55,376 nucleotides of DNA, from positions 1-55,376 of the forward strand of contig QIAJ01000046.1 in the NCBI GenBank assembly GCA_003225495.1. Reading direction: 5' to 3'. Both the position numbers and the translations under genes were made by a program. This document shows positions 25,114-33,685 of the stretch, one piece after another (positions within the stretch are counted from its first letter, which is position 1; every line of letters begins with the position of its first letter). Origin of the DNA: Acidobacteriota bacterium (GTDB taxonomy: Bacteria; Acidobacteriota; Terriglobia; Terriglobales; Acidobacteriaceae). Under the pieces are notes generated by a model that saw only the letters and a list, made by a program, of their open reading frames with translations, did not search any database and was not told where the DNA came from.

Positions 25114-26202
25114 CTATTGGGCTGTTCCCGCGTTCGTCAGCACTTCTCGCGCGTAATAATTTGTGATCTTCGCCTCGTTGCGCAAAGTCTCGGAATAGGC
25201 GGCTTTCAGCAATTGTTCTCGCCGGTCGTGTAATTGCTGGCGGAAGGACTGCTGCACGCGAGGATCGCTCAGGTCGCGCTGCCCTGCCGGCTCCTTCGAA
25301 ACCAGCTTCACGATCATGTACCCATAAGGCTGATGGTTGGCGGGATTCAGCAATGGCAATACCGGCGTGTACTGGCCCGGCTTGAGCTTGAGGACTGCAT
25401 CCCGAGTCACAGGGTCGGCATTCTTTAGCGCCGACTCGGGAGCCAGTCCCAGATCGCCGCCGTTGCTGCTGGTCTCCGGGTCCTCGGAGAAACCCATTGC
25501 CAGAGTGGCGAATTCGTCGCCGCTGTCGAGACGGTTAGCGATCATCTGAATTTTCTTGCGTGCGTCCGCATCGTTCTGCGCCTTGCTGTTCTGCAAGTTA
25601 TGTACCTGCTGATTCGGCATCCCAGTCACCATGATCTTGGACAAGCGGTACTGAGGTTCGATGTAGTTGAACTCCGCCTTGTGCGCATTGTAGTAGTTGG
25701 CTACATCCTGGTCGGTGATGGTAATGCGCGAGGTGACTTCTTTGTTCAGCACCTTTTCGCGCGTGAGCGAGCGCCGCAGTTCGTGCTTGAAGTCGTCGAC
25801 CGTAAGCTTCTTTTCCGCCAGGCGCTGGTTGAACTGTTCCGCCGTGAACGGAGACTTCATCTCATTGAGCTTGCGGTCCACTTCTTCGTCGCTCGCCAGA
25901 AGCCCTAGTTTTTCGGCGCGCTTCATCAGAATTTCGGTTTCGATCAGCGTATCGAGAATGCTCAGCCGGAGACTCACGGCCTGCTCGCCGGTCGGTTGCT
26001 GGTCGGATCCAGCGGTCTGGTTGGCAAAGTATTTGTCGACTTCGCTGCGGTAGATTTTCCGTCCATTGACAGAGGCCATCACGTCGCCACTGCTGCCCTC
26101 GCGATTGCAGGCTGCCAGCTGCAACATGAAAAACACACACAACAGGCCGAGACCGGCTTCGATCAGATGAACACGTTTCAAGTTTTCCTCCAGACACATC
26201 AC
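25114..26202 (-). CDS. SurA/PpiD-like parvulin peptidyl-prolyl isomerase lipoprotein
   Basis: 362 residues with a lipoprotein signal (LCVFFMLQLAACNREG, lipobox LAAC, Cys about residue 33). The N-terminal SurA-type chaperone helix bundle (about 40-165) has VNGRKIYRSEVDKYF and LDTLIETEILMKRAEKLGL. A parvulin domain spans about 180-315 (YRLSKIMV, ARKKIQMIANRLDSGDEFATLAMGFSEDPETSSNGGDLGL, TPVLPL). A charged C-terminal helix follows. It probably helps outer-membrane or secreted proteins fold in the periplasm. The same strand downstream of the DsbA-like gene suggests a folding-factor cluster, but a 99-base gap holds a heptamer repeat. Confidence 0.9.
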   Translation of the reverse strand: MMCLEENLKRVHLIEAGLGLLCVFFMLQLAACNREGSSGDVMASVNGRKIYRSEVDKYFANQTAGSDQQPTGEQAVSLRLSILDTLIETEILMKRAEKLGLLASDEEVDRKLNEMKSPFTAEQFNQRLAEKKLTVDDFKHELRRSLTREKVLNKEVTSRITITDQDVANYYNAHKAEFNYIEPQYRLSKIMVTGMPNQQVHNLQNSKAQNDADARKKIQMIANRLDSGDEFATLAMGFSEDPETSSNGGDLGLAPESALKNADPVTRDAVLKLKPGQYTPVLPLLNPANHQPYGYMIVKLVSKEPAGQRDLSDPRVQQSFRQQLHDRREQLLKAAYSETLRNEAKITNYYAREVLTNAGTAQ

Positions 26203-26274
26203 TTAGCAGTTAAGCATTTTGGCACTAAACTTGGCATTCGCCGAACGGGCATAGCTAAGCCGACGTGCTTTGGC

Positions 26275-26302
26275 TAATTGTTAATTGTTAAGTGTTAAGA
26301 GC
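26275..26302. repeat. Heptamer repeat
   Basis: TAATTGT, TAATTGT, TAAGTGT, TAAGAGC: four 7-base units between the DsbA-like gene and the parvulin gene. AT-rich, unlike the other heptamer loci, but with the same period. Confidence 0.65.
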
Positions 26303-27264
26303 TACTTTGTATCCCTCTTCTTCTCATCCTTCTCATCCGGTGCGGGCTTGTGTTGCGGAGGCGTTACACCCGCATCCGTGAGCGCGCGGTCAAGAACCGC
26401 TCGCAAATCGTCGATCGGCACCGCCCCGTCCACCTTCTGGCCGTTTACGAACATCGCAGGAGTGGCACTCACGCCGATCTTGTCGCCTTCACTCTGCGAG
26501 GCGCGAACGGCCTTATCGTCCTGCGCTTTCACGCAAGCCTGTAATTTCGCTTCGTCCACGTTGTGCTTCTGGCCTTGCAGCGTGGTGAGCTTATCCAGAG
26601 CGGCATTCTGAGCCGGGGAACCTTTTGCCTCGTTAATCTCTTTCTGGTTGCTATGCACGTAATCGGCGAAATCCCAATATGCATCGTTGTTCTGCGCGGC
26701 CAGGCAGTTCGCGTTCACAGCCGCATGAATCGCCCATGGGTGAATCTCGTCGAGCGGGTAATCTTTATAAATAAATAAGACTTTATCGCCGTACTCTTTC
26801 AAAAGCGTAGGGAACAGCGCCGAGTGCATGCGCGAACAGAACGGACACTCGAAATCGTCGTAATTTATGGCGACAACTTTGGCGTCCTTGTTGCCGCGAG
26901 TGGGCCGCCCATTCACATCAATCTTCTTCATGACCTCAGCATAGGGATCTTTTGTCAGATCGATGCGGGTCATGCGCAACAGCGTCTTGCGGTCTTTCGC
27001 GAGCAGGAATTCGTAGTCCTGCTTCTTCGACGAATTATCGAATGTGACGGTCAGCGCTTCGTAGTTGGGGAACTCGCTGGCACGTAGAGGCCCCATGGTG
27101 ACCTTGACCTCGGGTGGAACAGAATACGTTGCGCGCACCTGCCGCTCGACCAGCTTCACCACATCCGCAGGCGCGGACGCAGCACCCGGAGCGGACTGAG
27201 AGGGCTGAGCGGAACATCCGAGACAGACCAGTAAAAGAACAAAAAAAGTACGCCGTATGAACAT
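26302..27264 (-). CDS. DsbA-like thioredoxin-fold lipoprotein
   Basis: 320 residues from the ATG at 27264. The lipoprotein signal FFVLLLVCLGCSAQ (lipobox LGC, Cys 17) anchors it outside the cytoplasm. An N-terminal domain of about 100 residues resembles the DsbC/G-type preface. It is followed by the thioredoxin fold with INYDDFECPFCSRMHSALF (CPFC at about residues 140-143) and the cis-Pro loop VSATPAMFVNGQKVDG. The CPFC motif and inserted helical domain point to DsbA/DsbG-type thiol oxidase or isomerase. The tail is charged (KPAPDEKDEKKRDTK). The frame is open upstream to 27333, but the shorter start gives a proper signal. Likely partner for periplasmic disulfides, including those of LptD. 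Confidence 0.87.
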   Translation of the reverse strand: MFIRRTFFVLLLVCLGCSAQPSQSAPGAASAPADVVKLVERQVRATYSVPPEVKVTMGPLRASEFPNYEALTVTFDNSSKKQDYEFLLAKDRKTLLRMTRIDLTKDPYAEVMKKIDVNGRPTRGNKDAKVVAINYDDFECPFCSRMHSALFPTLLKEYGDKVLFIYKDYPLDEIHPWAIHAAVNANCLAAQNNDAYWDFADYVHSNQKEINEAKGSPAQNAALDKLTTLQGQKHNVDEAKLQACVKAQDDKAVRASQSEGDKIGVSATPAMFVNGQKVDGAVPIDDLRAVLDRALTDAGVTPPQHKPAPDEKDEKKRDTK

Positions 27265-27347
27265 CACTAAAAACCGCCTGAACATGAGGATTTGCTCGAT
27301 TATCTCACGGCGATGGGCGCTGATCAGGGTCATCAGCGTGTCACTCT

Positions 27348-28193
27348 TTACGCCAATCTGCGGTTCAGCTCCTCGACCGACAGCAACGAATTCATGGAAC
27401 CCGATCGAAATCCTTCCAGGTCGAGTGTCACGAACTTGAATCCCAGTTTTCTGAAGATCGATGTGAACTCGCGAGCCATCTCGACCGACATCGCACGAGG
27501 CAGTTCTTCGCGGGCAATTTCAATCCGTACAATGTCGCCGTGATGCCGTACCCGTAACTGGCGGAAGCCCAGCGCGCGCAAAGAGTTTTCTCCGCGTTCC
27601 ACAACCTGCAATGCTTCGGCGGTCACGAGCCGCCCATATTCAATGCGCGACGACAGACAAGCCGATGCCGGTTTGTCCCACACCCTGAGGCCCGCTTGCC
27701 GGGCCATTTCCCGGATCTCAGCCTTGCCAAGCTCCGCTTCGAGAAGCGGAGCGAGTACCTGATGCTGGCGTGCCGCCTGCTGTCCGGGTCGGAAATCGCC
27801 CTGGTCGTCTTTGTTTACGCCGTATGCGATGGAATCAAAAGCGTGGGCCGCGCGGTATTGCTCCATGACCGTGAAGAGTTCGTCCTTGCAATGGAAACAG
27901 CGCATTGAGTCGTTGCGTTGGTAGTCGGGATTGTCGAGTTCCCGCGTCTCAACAACTTCTACCGGGATTCTTGATTCGCGAGCGAAGGTCAAGGCCTCTT
28001 CAAGATGAGTTCGGGCCAGACTGGGAGAATCAGCAATCACCGCCAACATCTTGTCGCCGAGCGCTTCGTGGGCGGCCCAGGCCAGGAACGCTGAATCGAC
28101 TCCGCCCGAGTAAGCCACCAGCAGGCGTCCGCAGCCGGCCAGAGCCTGATTCAGCCGCGCAAGTTTGCGATCAACCTGAATAGAAGAAGCCAC
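27348..28193 (-). CDS. larE: LarE-type ATP-dependent sacrificial sulfur transferase
   Basis: In lactate racemase maturation LarE donates sulfur from its own Cys to the nickel-pincer cofactor precursor. The 281-residue product has the PP-loop VAYSGGVDSAFLAWAA (SGGVDS at 29-34) and a CFHCKDEL pair. The conserved KPASACLSSR contains the likely sacrificial Cys near 179. It starts at GTG 28193, with a TACAAT box five bases upstream. No larA, larB or larC is adjacent, so this is an orphan LarE. Many bacteria carry larE without larA, and the true sulfur acceptor may differ. It lies between lptD and the DsbA-like gene on the same strand but with its own promoter. Confidence 0.92.
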   Translation of the reverse strand: MASSIQVDRKLARLNQALAGCGRLLVAYSGGVDSAFLAWAAHEALGDKMLAVIADSPSLARTHLEEALTFARESRIPVEVVETRELDNPDYQRNDSMRCFHCKDELFTVMEQYRAAHAFDSIAYGVNKDDQGDFRPGQQAARQHQVLAPLLEAELGKAEIREMARQAGLRVWDKPASACLSSRIEYGRLVTAEALQVVERGENSLRALGFRQLRVRHHGDIVRIEIAREELPRAMSVEMAREFTSIFRKLGFKFVTLDLEGFRSGSMNSLLSVEELNRRLA

Positions 28194-28198
28194 ATCTC

Positions 28199-28204
28199 AT
28201 TGTA
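28199..28204 (-). promoter_or_regulatory. -10-like TACAAT before larE
   Basis: On the minus strand TACAAT ends five bases before the GTG start of larE, again too close for a ribosome binding site. Confidence 0.45.
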
Positions 28205-28299
28205 GTGAAAGAGTAGCCCCGCCGTCCCGGCGACTATCGAGGCCGCGTTCCTGCCCACCTTCAAACGGACGCTCTCGCAATTCCGGCGAGATGTCTACT

Positions 28300-30816
28300 C
28301 TAGTAGAGCCGCTCCTGCCGCTTGAGATTTCCGAAAGCGCCCACATTCGCCAGCGAGAATGCGAAACGGAATTGATTCTCGTTTCGCACGAGGCCAAGAG
28401 CGAAACGCCGGTATTCGACGCTCAGACCACAGCAATCCCAGTTGTGCGTGATTTGCGCGGTGGAATATTGAAGGAATCCCTGGTTCTGGTCGAATCCGAA
28501 ACTGGCCGCGCCGCTGAACCCGCGCTTCTGCGGCTGCCCATAGCCGAACAAAAGACGGTACTGGTTATAGTCGCGCTGCGGCGGGTTCGCTTCGCCCTGG
28601 GTAAAATCGGTCACTCGCAGGAATGCGTCTCCACCGCCCACAGTGAAGGGACCATAGTGATAGTTTACGAGCGCAGTGCTGGCATTGATGCGCCCGGTTT
28701 TCAGGTCATAGTCGAGATCCCATTCCGTATTAGTTCGCGGGCTCGTTTCAATCCGCAAGCGCGAGATGATCGGGGAGAAGCGGCGCGCGTTATTCAGGAA
28801 CGCGATTCCCGTGAAGTCCGCAGTTGAGGTAAACACATTGCGATGCCCGGGGACGAGGGCATTTCCGAAAGTTTCGTCAAAGTAGTATTTCTGCCCGACT
28901 TCCCAGGTCAGCACTTCCCTCGGACCTGTCGGGCAGGGCTGAGCAGTGGCAATATTTGAAGTCTCCCACGGAACTACAGCTGGTGGCGGTGCGGCCCCTA
29001 TGGTCAACGAACTCATGCCTTGCCGCTCGCACTGTTTGGCGTCATCGTCGGGATTGACGCGTTTGGCATACAGCCGGTTCACGATCGAGTATTCAATGTT
29101 ATTGGTGTCGCTCAGGATGTCGGTGGCATCGAACCGCAGAACGTTCGCGAAGTTGTTCACGCCGGTGACATAGTCATAGCGCATTCTCGACTCGATAACG
29201 TGTTTCCACTTTCGTCCCAGCCATGGATGTTCGAAGACTCTCGAGAGAGCTGGCGGTCTTAGTTCAAACGACATCTCCAGAGCTTTACGATTGAGGGCAT
29301 TGTCTTCCGCGCTGCTGGCAAGCGTGCCGTCCGGTTGCATGGTGAAGATTTGTCTCTGGGTATACAACGTATCCCGCAGTGTCAACTCCGGGCGGGCTGA
29401 CCAGCCTTTCCACTGAAGAGGCATCGTCAGCGAAGGCGACAGGTCAAGGCGTCCAACAAGGCCCGCCGTTCTGAATCCTAGAATGGGAGGATCAAGCGAA
29501 TCGACCCTCAAATCGCGGCGCTGTAACCCCTCCGCCGCACTTTGGAAAGACCAGAACAGCGGAGTCTTCCCAAGCCTCTGCTCTTCGCCGGAAAGGAAAA
29601 AACTTGGCGTATGCAGGATGCGAATCAGTTCCGTCTGCGTAAGCGTGGTGCATGCCGCATTGAAAACAGCAGGATTACAGACCTCGAAGTTCTGGTAGCG
29701 CTCCGCCAGCACGTTGAAGTGAAAGCCATCAGTCGTATTGGAGAGGAAGATTTGTGACTTGACCTCCGAGTTGACAGCCTGGGTGTAGACCTCGGTGAAA
29801 GCGATGCGAAAAACGAAGGAGCTCAGATAGTCGACGTTGGCAACACCTCGAAAATTGTTGAACCGTCCTTCAGCCGTGAAGTGAGCGTCTTCGCCACCCT
29901 GATTCTGAACCGGATTTCCAATACCCCGGTCGAGCACTCCGAAATAGTTGAAGTCAATGAATGACGTATCACTCGGGCGAGCGCGGAACTCCCCTCGCTG
30001 CGACCAGCCGCGCTTCGAGTAATATTCGGCGCCAATCGTAATGTCCATGCTGCGATTCACGGCCAAGTAGACTGATTCGCCAATAATCTTCCCCTTGCGC
30101 GAGGAATTTCCGAAGCTCGGAATCAAGAACCCGGACTGCCGCTGCTGCTTCTGTACCGGGTGGGTGACGAACGGAAAATAAACAACCGGTATGCCTCCGA
30201 GTTGGAAGGTACTGTTGTAGATCTTCGCGCTGCCGTCCACGTCCACGGTGATGCGGCTGGCTTCAAACCGCCATTTCGGCTTCGGCAGTTCGCAAGTGGT
30301 CACGGTGCCCTGTCTCACTAAATAGTGGTCGGGTCCCTGCTTCTCGACGATCTTGCCGGTGAATGCAAATGGGTTGGACGTCGTAAGAACGTAACCCGAC
30401 CGGCGCAACCGGAATCCTGCGGTTCCGATTACGTCATAGAACGTGCCTGCTTGGGCTCGAACGTTGAAGTTTCCATGACTGGCTTCTACGTGCTCGTCGT
30501 AAGGTCCACCGTCCAGAACCACGTGGCCCTCCACGCTCGCATCTCCGCTTGCGGAGTTGTAGGTGATCTCATCCGCGTACAATACGTAATTGCGATAGTG
30601 GATCTCCGCTTGTCCACGCAATTTGTAGACCGTGCCGTCTCTTTCCTGCTGTACCGCGCGAATGGTCACCTCTTCCTGGGTCAGGCTCGACGACGGAGCC
30701 GAAGGCGCAGCGGAAACAGACTTGGGGGGCGGGGTCTGGCTGGTTACTATCGCAGCAGCGAGAAGGAGATGACAAAGCGAAAGGGCCGTGATAATGATTC
30801 GGTAGCGGAAGATCAT
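28300..30816 (-). CDS. lptD: LPS-assembly outer-membrane protein LptD
   Basis: LptD forms the beta-barrel that inserts LPS into the outer leaflet. From the ATG at 30816 the product is about 838 residues. It has a signal sequence, then an OstA-type jellyroll with IHYRNYVLYADEITYNSASGDASVEGHVVLDGG. LPKPKWRFEASRITVD and YFPFVTHPVQKQQRQSGFLIPSFGNSSRKG are the usual start of the barrel. GLSVEYRRFALG lies near the end. Cys occur in TVTTCELP and in the adjacent pair NWDCCGLSVE, where E. coli has its consecutive disulfide cysteines. The early N-terminal Cys of E. coli is absent, so only one long-range disulfide may form. The frame is open upstream to 30852, and a GTG at 30828 preceded by GGAG is an alternative start. 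Confidence 0.93.
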   Translation of the reverse strand: MIFRYRIIITALSLCHLLLAAAIVTSQTPPPKSVSAAPSAPSSSLTQEEVTIRAVQQERDGTVYKLRGQAEIHYRNYVLYADEITYNSASGDASVEGHVVLDGGPYDEHVEASHGNFNVRAQAGTFYDVIGTAGFRLRRSGYVLTTSNPFAFTGKIVEKQGPDHYLVRQGTVTTCELPKPKWRFEASRITVDVDGSAKIYNSTFQLGGIPVVYFPFVTHPVQKQQRQSGFLIPSFGNSSRKGKIIGESVYLAVNRSMDITIGAEYYSKRGWSQRGEFRARPSDTSFIDFNYFGVLDRGIGNPVQNQGGEDAHFTAEGRFNNFRGVANVDYLSSFVFRIAFTEVYTQAVNSEVKSQIFLSNTTDGFHFNVLAERYQNFEVCNPAVFNAACTTLTQTELIRILHTPSFFLSGEEQRLGKTPLFWSFQSAAEGLQRRDLRVDSLDPPILGFRTAGLVGRLDLSPSLTMPLQWKGWSARPELTLRDTLYTQRQIFTMQPDGTLASSAEDNALNRKALEMSFELRPPALSRVFEHPWLGRKWKHVIESRMRYDYVTGVNNFANVLRFDATDILSDTNNIEYSIVNRLYAKRVNPDDDAKQCERQGMSSLTIGAAPPPAVVPWETSNIATAQPCPTGPREVLTWEVGQKYYFDETFGNALVPGHRNVFTSTADFTGIAFLNNARRFSPIISRLRIETSPRTNTEWDLDYDLKTGRINASTALVNYHYGPFTVGGGDAFLRVTDFTQGEANPPQRDYNQYRLLFGYGQPQKRGFSGAASFGFDQNQGFLQYSTAQITHNWDCCGLSVEYRRFALGLVRNENQFRFAFSLANVGAFGNLKRQERLY

Positions 30817-30972
30817 TTGCAGGAGCACGTGCGCTCCGCCGGCCGTCGCCAACGGGAACCTCGGTTGACCTTAGCATGCGGCTGGTATGGAAGCAAAATT
30901 GTGCCCGCGTGTGTTCGCCGCTCTGTGCCTGGCCTGGCTCTGGCTGCTGGCATTCTCCGATGACCGCGCCGT

Positions 30973-31932
30973 ATGGATAGTCCCATGGACGCCGATGCCT
31001 CCGCATCCGCCCACGATTCCTGCGTAGAAAACGCCGCCGCCCAACAAGTGGCCGCCGCGGGAATTGCCGCGTTCGAACTCGACGCTGACGACCGGCGCCG
31101 CGAGATTGCATCGCGCCTCGAGCGCTATCGTGCGCGTCGCAAACCGCGTCCCCCTCGTTACCCGTCGCTGCGCTTGCCGTTCGATTCTTCTGACAAATGG
31201 ATGCCCGTCAGTGGATCGGCACTGGCGAGGTCGGCGGAAATTCCCGCGGAATTGGCGTCGCAGAACTCGCGCGAGCAAAACGCACCGCAACTGGTCGAGT
31301 CTCGCACTCGCATCATCGAGGAGCAGGAGCTCTTTGCCAATGTGATTGAGTTTCCGCGATCCGCCGCCCTGCCGGTGTATCAGCCCAACGAACTGGCTGA
31401 GCCGATATTCGAGCGCCCGCGCATCGTCGAAGCCCCGGAGATCCTTCCTCCCCCGCCCGCATTGGGCGGAATGATGCTGGAAGCGTCCCGCGCTGGGGAG
31501 GCGGACCGGAAAACAGGCGCCGACCTGGCGCTGCCATTGGCCTCATTGCCCAGAAGAATCTGGGCCGGATTTCTCGACGCTGCGATTCTCATTGCCGCGC
31601 TCGCCGGATTCGGCGCGATTTTCGGTTGGATAAATCCCGATCGCCCGCCGATCCAAATCATGGCGACCGCGGTGTCGATCGTCGCAGTCGCGTCGTGGGC
31701 CGCGTATCACTTTCTATTCATGGTTTACACCGGCTCGACCCCGGGACTGCGTCTTGCCCGGCTCCAACTGGTCAGGTTTGACGGCTCGATGACGAAACGC
31801 CGGGTTCGCCGCTGGCGCGTACTCGCTTCGTATGTCTCCGCCTTTTCTCTCGGACTCGGCTATCTATGGAGCATTCTCGACGAAGATGGCCTGTGCTGGC
31901 ACGACCGCATTACCCACACCCACCTTACTTGA
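30973..31932 (+). CDS. RDD-family membrane protein
   Basis: 319 residues. About 190 N-terminal residues are hydrophilic and low in conservation (SRLERYRARRKPRPPRYPSL, Pro-rich stretches). The RDD domain at the C-terminus has LPRRIWAGFLDAAILIAALAG (RDD-like first helix), two further membrane helices, GSTPGLRLARLQLVRFDGS and the closing LWSILDEDGLCWHDRITHTHL. RDD proteins are membrane proteins of variable role, some linked to Na+/H+ exchange. The function here is not predictable. It diverges from lptD with about 150 bases between. The 260 bases after it hold no gene, only the kelch-gene promoter region (possible TACACT box at about 32096). Confidence 0.87.
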   Translation: MDSPMDADASASAHDSCVENAAAQQVAAAGIAAFELDADDRRREIASRLERYRARRKPRPPRYPSLRLPFDSSDKWMPVSGSALARSAEIPAELASQNSREQNAPQLVESRTRIIEEQELFANVIEFPRSAALPVYQPNELAEPIFERPRIVEAPEILPPPPALGGMMLEASRAGEADRKTGADLALPLASLPRRIWAGFLDAAILIAALAGFGAIFGWINPDRPPIQIMATAVSIVAVASWAAYHFLFMVYTGSTPGLRLARLQLVRFDGSMTKRRVRRWRVLASYVSAFSLGLGYLWSILDEDGLCWHDRITHTHLT

Positions 31933-32192
31933 ACGAGCCACGCAGAAATGCGGGGATCGCAGCTCAGTCTCGACATTTGCGGTCCCAGAGCCGGCGTTCT
32001 ACCGCAAACATGCAAACTGTTTCAGCTTGCCGGTCATTTTTCAGAAATCCTTTCTGCTCTCTGCGGAATCTGTGGTCCCCACGCGTGGTTCGATGCTACA
32101 CTCCGCAACGTTGCAACTCGGGTTCCTGTCGCTTCCCCAAAACCCATTTCCGTCAAGTAGTCGTCTGAAAATTCTATTTCAAGAGGATACAA

Positions 32193-33623
32193 ATGAAGGC
32201 ATGGCACGCGCTTGGAATTACCTGTGTGGTTCTGATCGCTGCGTTGGGCACGATCAGCGCACAGACCTGGACGCCGCTCGCGAACCAACCATCTTTCTCT
32301 GCCAGCACAGCCATGCTGCTGACCGATGGAACCGTCATCGTGCACGACGCCGGCGCGCAGGATTGGTGGAAGCTGACTCCAGATGCTACCGGAAGTTATG
32401 TCAACGGAACATGGTCACAGCTCGCATCGCTATCGGCCGCGTATAGCCCGCTTTACTACGCATCCGCCGTGCTCAAAGATGGCCGCGTCATCGTCATGGG
32501 TGGAGAGTACAACTTCTTCAACCCCGTATGGACGACGCTCGGGGCGATCTACAATCCGCTGACCAATAAATGGAAATCTATGGGTCACCCCGGCGGCTGG
32601 AGCTCAATCGGAGACGCGCAGAGCACAGTTCTCGCGAACGGAATCTTCATGCTGGCGAATTGCTGCACGAATGAAGCGGCTCTTCTCGATGCCAAGACCC
32701 TGTCCTGGGCGGCGGTCGGAACCGGTAAAGCAGACATCAACGACGAAGAAGGTTGGACGCTGCTCCCGGGCGGAAAAATTTTGACGGTCGATGCCTCCAC
32801 TGGAACAAATTCCGAATTGTTCGATCCGAGCACCGGCGTCTGGGCCTCCGCCGGCAGTACCGGAGTTGGATTAGTGGACCCACGATCATCGGAGCTTGGT
32901 CCGGCCGTGCTGCGCCCTGACGGAACGGTATTTGCGACCGGCGCAACCGGGCACAATGCCATTTACAACACCGCTACCGGAACATGGTCGGCAGGTCCCG
33001 ACTTCCCCAAAGTAAACGGAATTTTTCTGGACATTGCGGATGGCCCGGCCGCACTCCTGCCAAATGGCAACGTATTGTGCGGCGCTAGTCCGGGCGTTTT
33101 CAAGCCGAATACACGCTTTTTCGAATTCGATGGCACAAACCTGACCCAGGTTCCTGCGACACCGAATGCTCCGAACTTTTCTTCCTTCGAAGGCCGCATG
33201 CTGGTGCTGCCTACCGGGCAGGTCCTATTCACGGACGGAACATCCGACGTGGAGATCTACACCTCCGCAGGAGTCCCGAACCCGGCTTGGGCGCCGGCCA
33301 TCACGCATGTGCCTGCCACGCTCGTACATGGCAAGGGCTACGCAGCTAAGGGAACTCAGTTCAACGGCTTGTCACAAGCTGGAGCATACGGTGACGATGC
33401 CCAGGCAGCGACGAATTATCCGCTGGTAAGGATCACCAACGCGGCCAGCGGTCACGTCTTCTACGCCCGCACCAAGAATCACAGCTCGATGGGCGTAGCG
33501 ACGGGAAATGCCATTATCACGACGCATTTCAACGTTCCCACCGGCATCGAACTCGGCGCCAGCCGGTTGCAGGTTGTCGCCAATGGGATCGCTTCTAATT
33601 CTGTGAACGTCACGATCAATTAG
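32193..33623 (+). CDS. Secreted kelch-repeat (galactose-oxidase-like beta-propeller) protein
   Basis: 476 residues with a signal peptide (ITCVVLIAALGTISA, cleavage near AQT). Repeats of the kelch type follow: ASAVLKDGRVIVMGGEYN, AIYNPLTNKWKSMGHPGG, TLLPGGKILTVDAST, LFDPSTGVWASAGS, VLRPDGTVFATGATG, IYNTATGTWSAGPDFP, LLPNGNVLCGASPG and VLPTGQVLFTDGT. This gives about six to seven blades. The last 110 residues resemble an IPT/Ig-like domain (NSVNVTIN end), as in galactose-oxidase families. No copper ligands can be assigned, so catalysis is unproven and a binding or surface role is equally possible. A ribosome binding site (AAGAGGAT) precedes the ATG. A strong terminator follows. Confidence 0.86.
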   Translation: MKAWHALGITCVVLIAALGTISAQTWTPLANQPSFSASTAMLLTDGTVIVHDAGAQDWWKLTPDATGSYVNGTWSQLASLSAAYSPLYYASAVLKDGRVIVMGGEYNFFNPVWTTLGAIYNPLTNKWKSMGHPGGWSSIGDAQSTVLANGIFMLANCCTNEAALLDAKTLSWAAVGTGKADINDEEGWTLLPGGKILTVDASTGTNSELFDPSTGVWASAGSTGVGLVDPRSSELGPAVLRPDGTVFATGATGHNAIYNTATGTWSAGPDFPKVNGIFLDIADGPAALLPNGNVLCGASPGVFKPNTRFFEFDGTNLTQVPATPNAPNFSSFEGRMLVLPTGQVLFTDGTSDVEIYTSAGVPNPAWAPAITHVPATLVHGKGYAAKGTQFNGLSQAGAYGDDAQAATNYPLVRITNAASGHVFYARTKNHSSMGVATGNAIITTHFNVPTGIELGASRLQVVANGIASNSVNVTIN

Positions 33624-33645
33624 GTTTTCTTCAGCCCAAAAAGAT

Positions 33646-33676
33646 GGCCGGACAGATTTCGTCCGGCCTTTTTATT
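33646..33676. terminator. Intrinsic, probably bidirectional terminator
   Basis: Perfect 8-base stem GGCCGGAC / GTCCGGCC with a 7-base loop, followed by TTTTTATTTT on the plus strand. AAAAAG precedes the stem, giving a U-run on the other strand. It separates the converging kelch gene and TIGR01777 gene. Confidence 0.9.
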
Positions 33677-33685
33677 TTCTTAACT

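Noticed and set aside
30817..30852. Upstream start of lptD at 30852
   Set aside because: The added residues spoil the signal-peptide N-region. The ATG at 30816 (or GTG 30828) gives a normal signal sequence.
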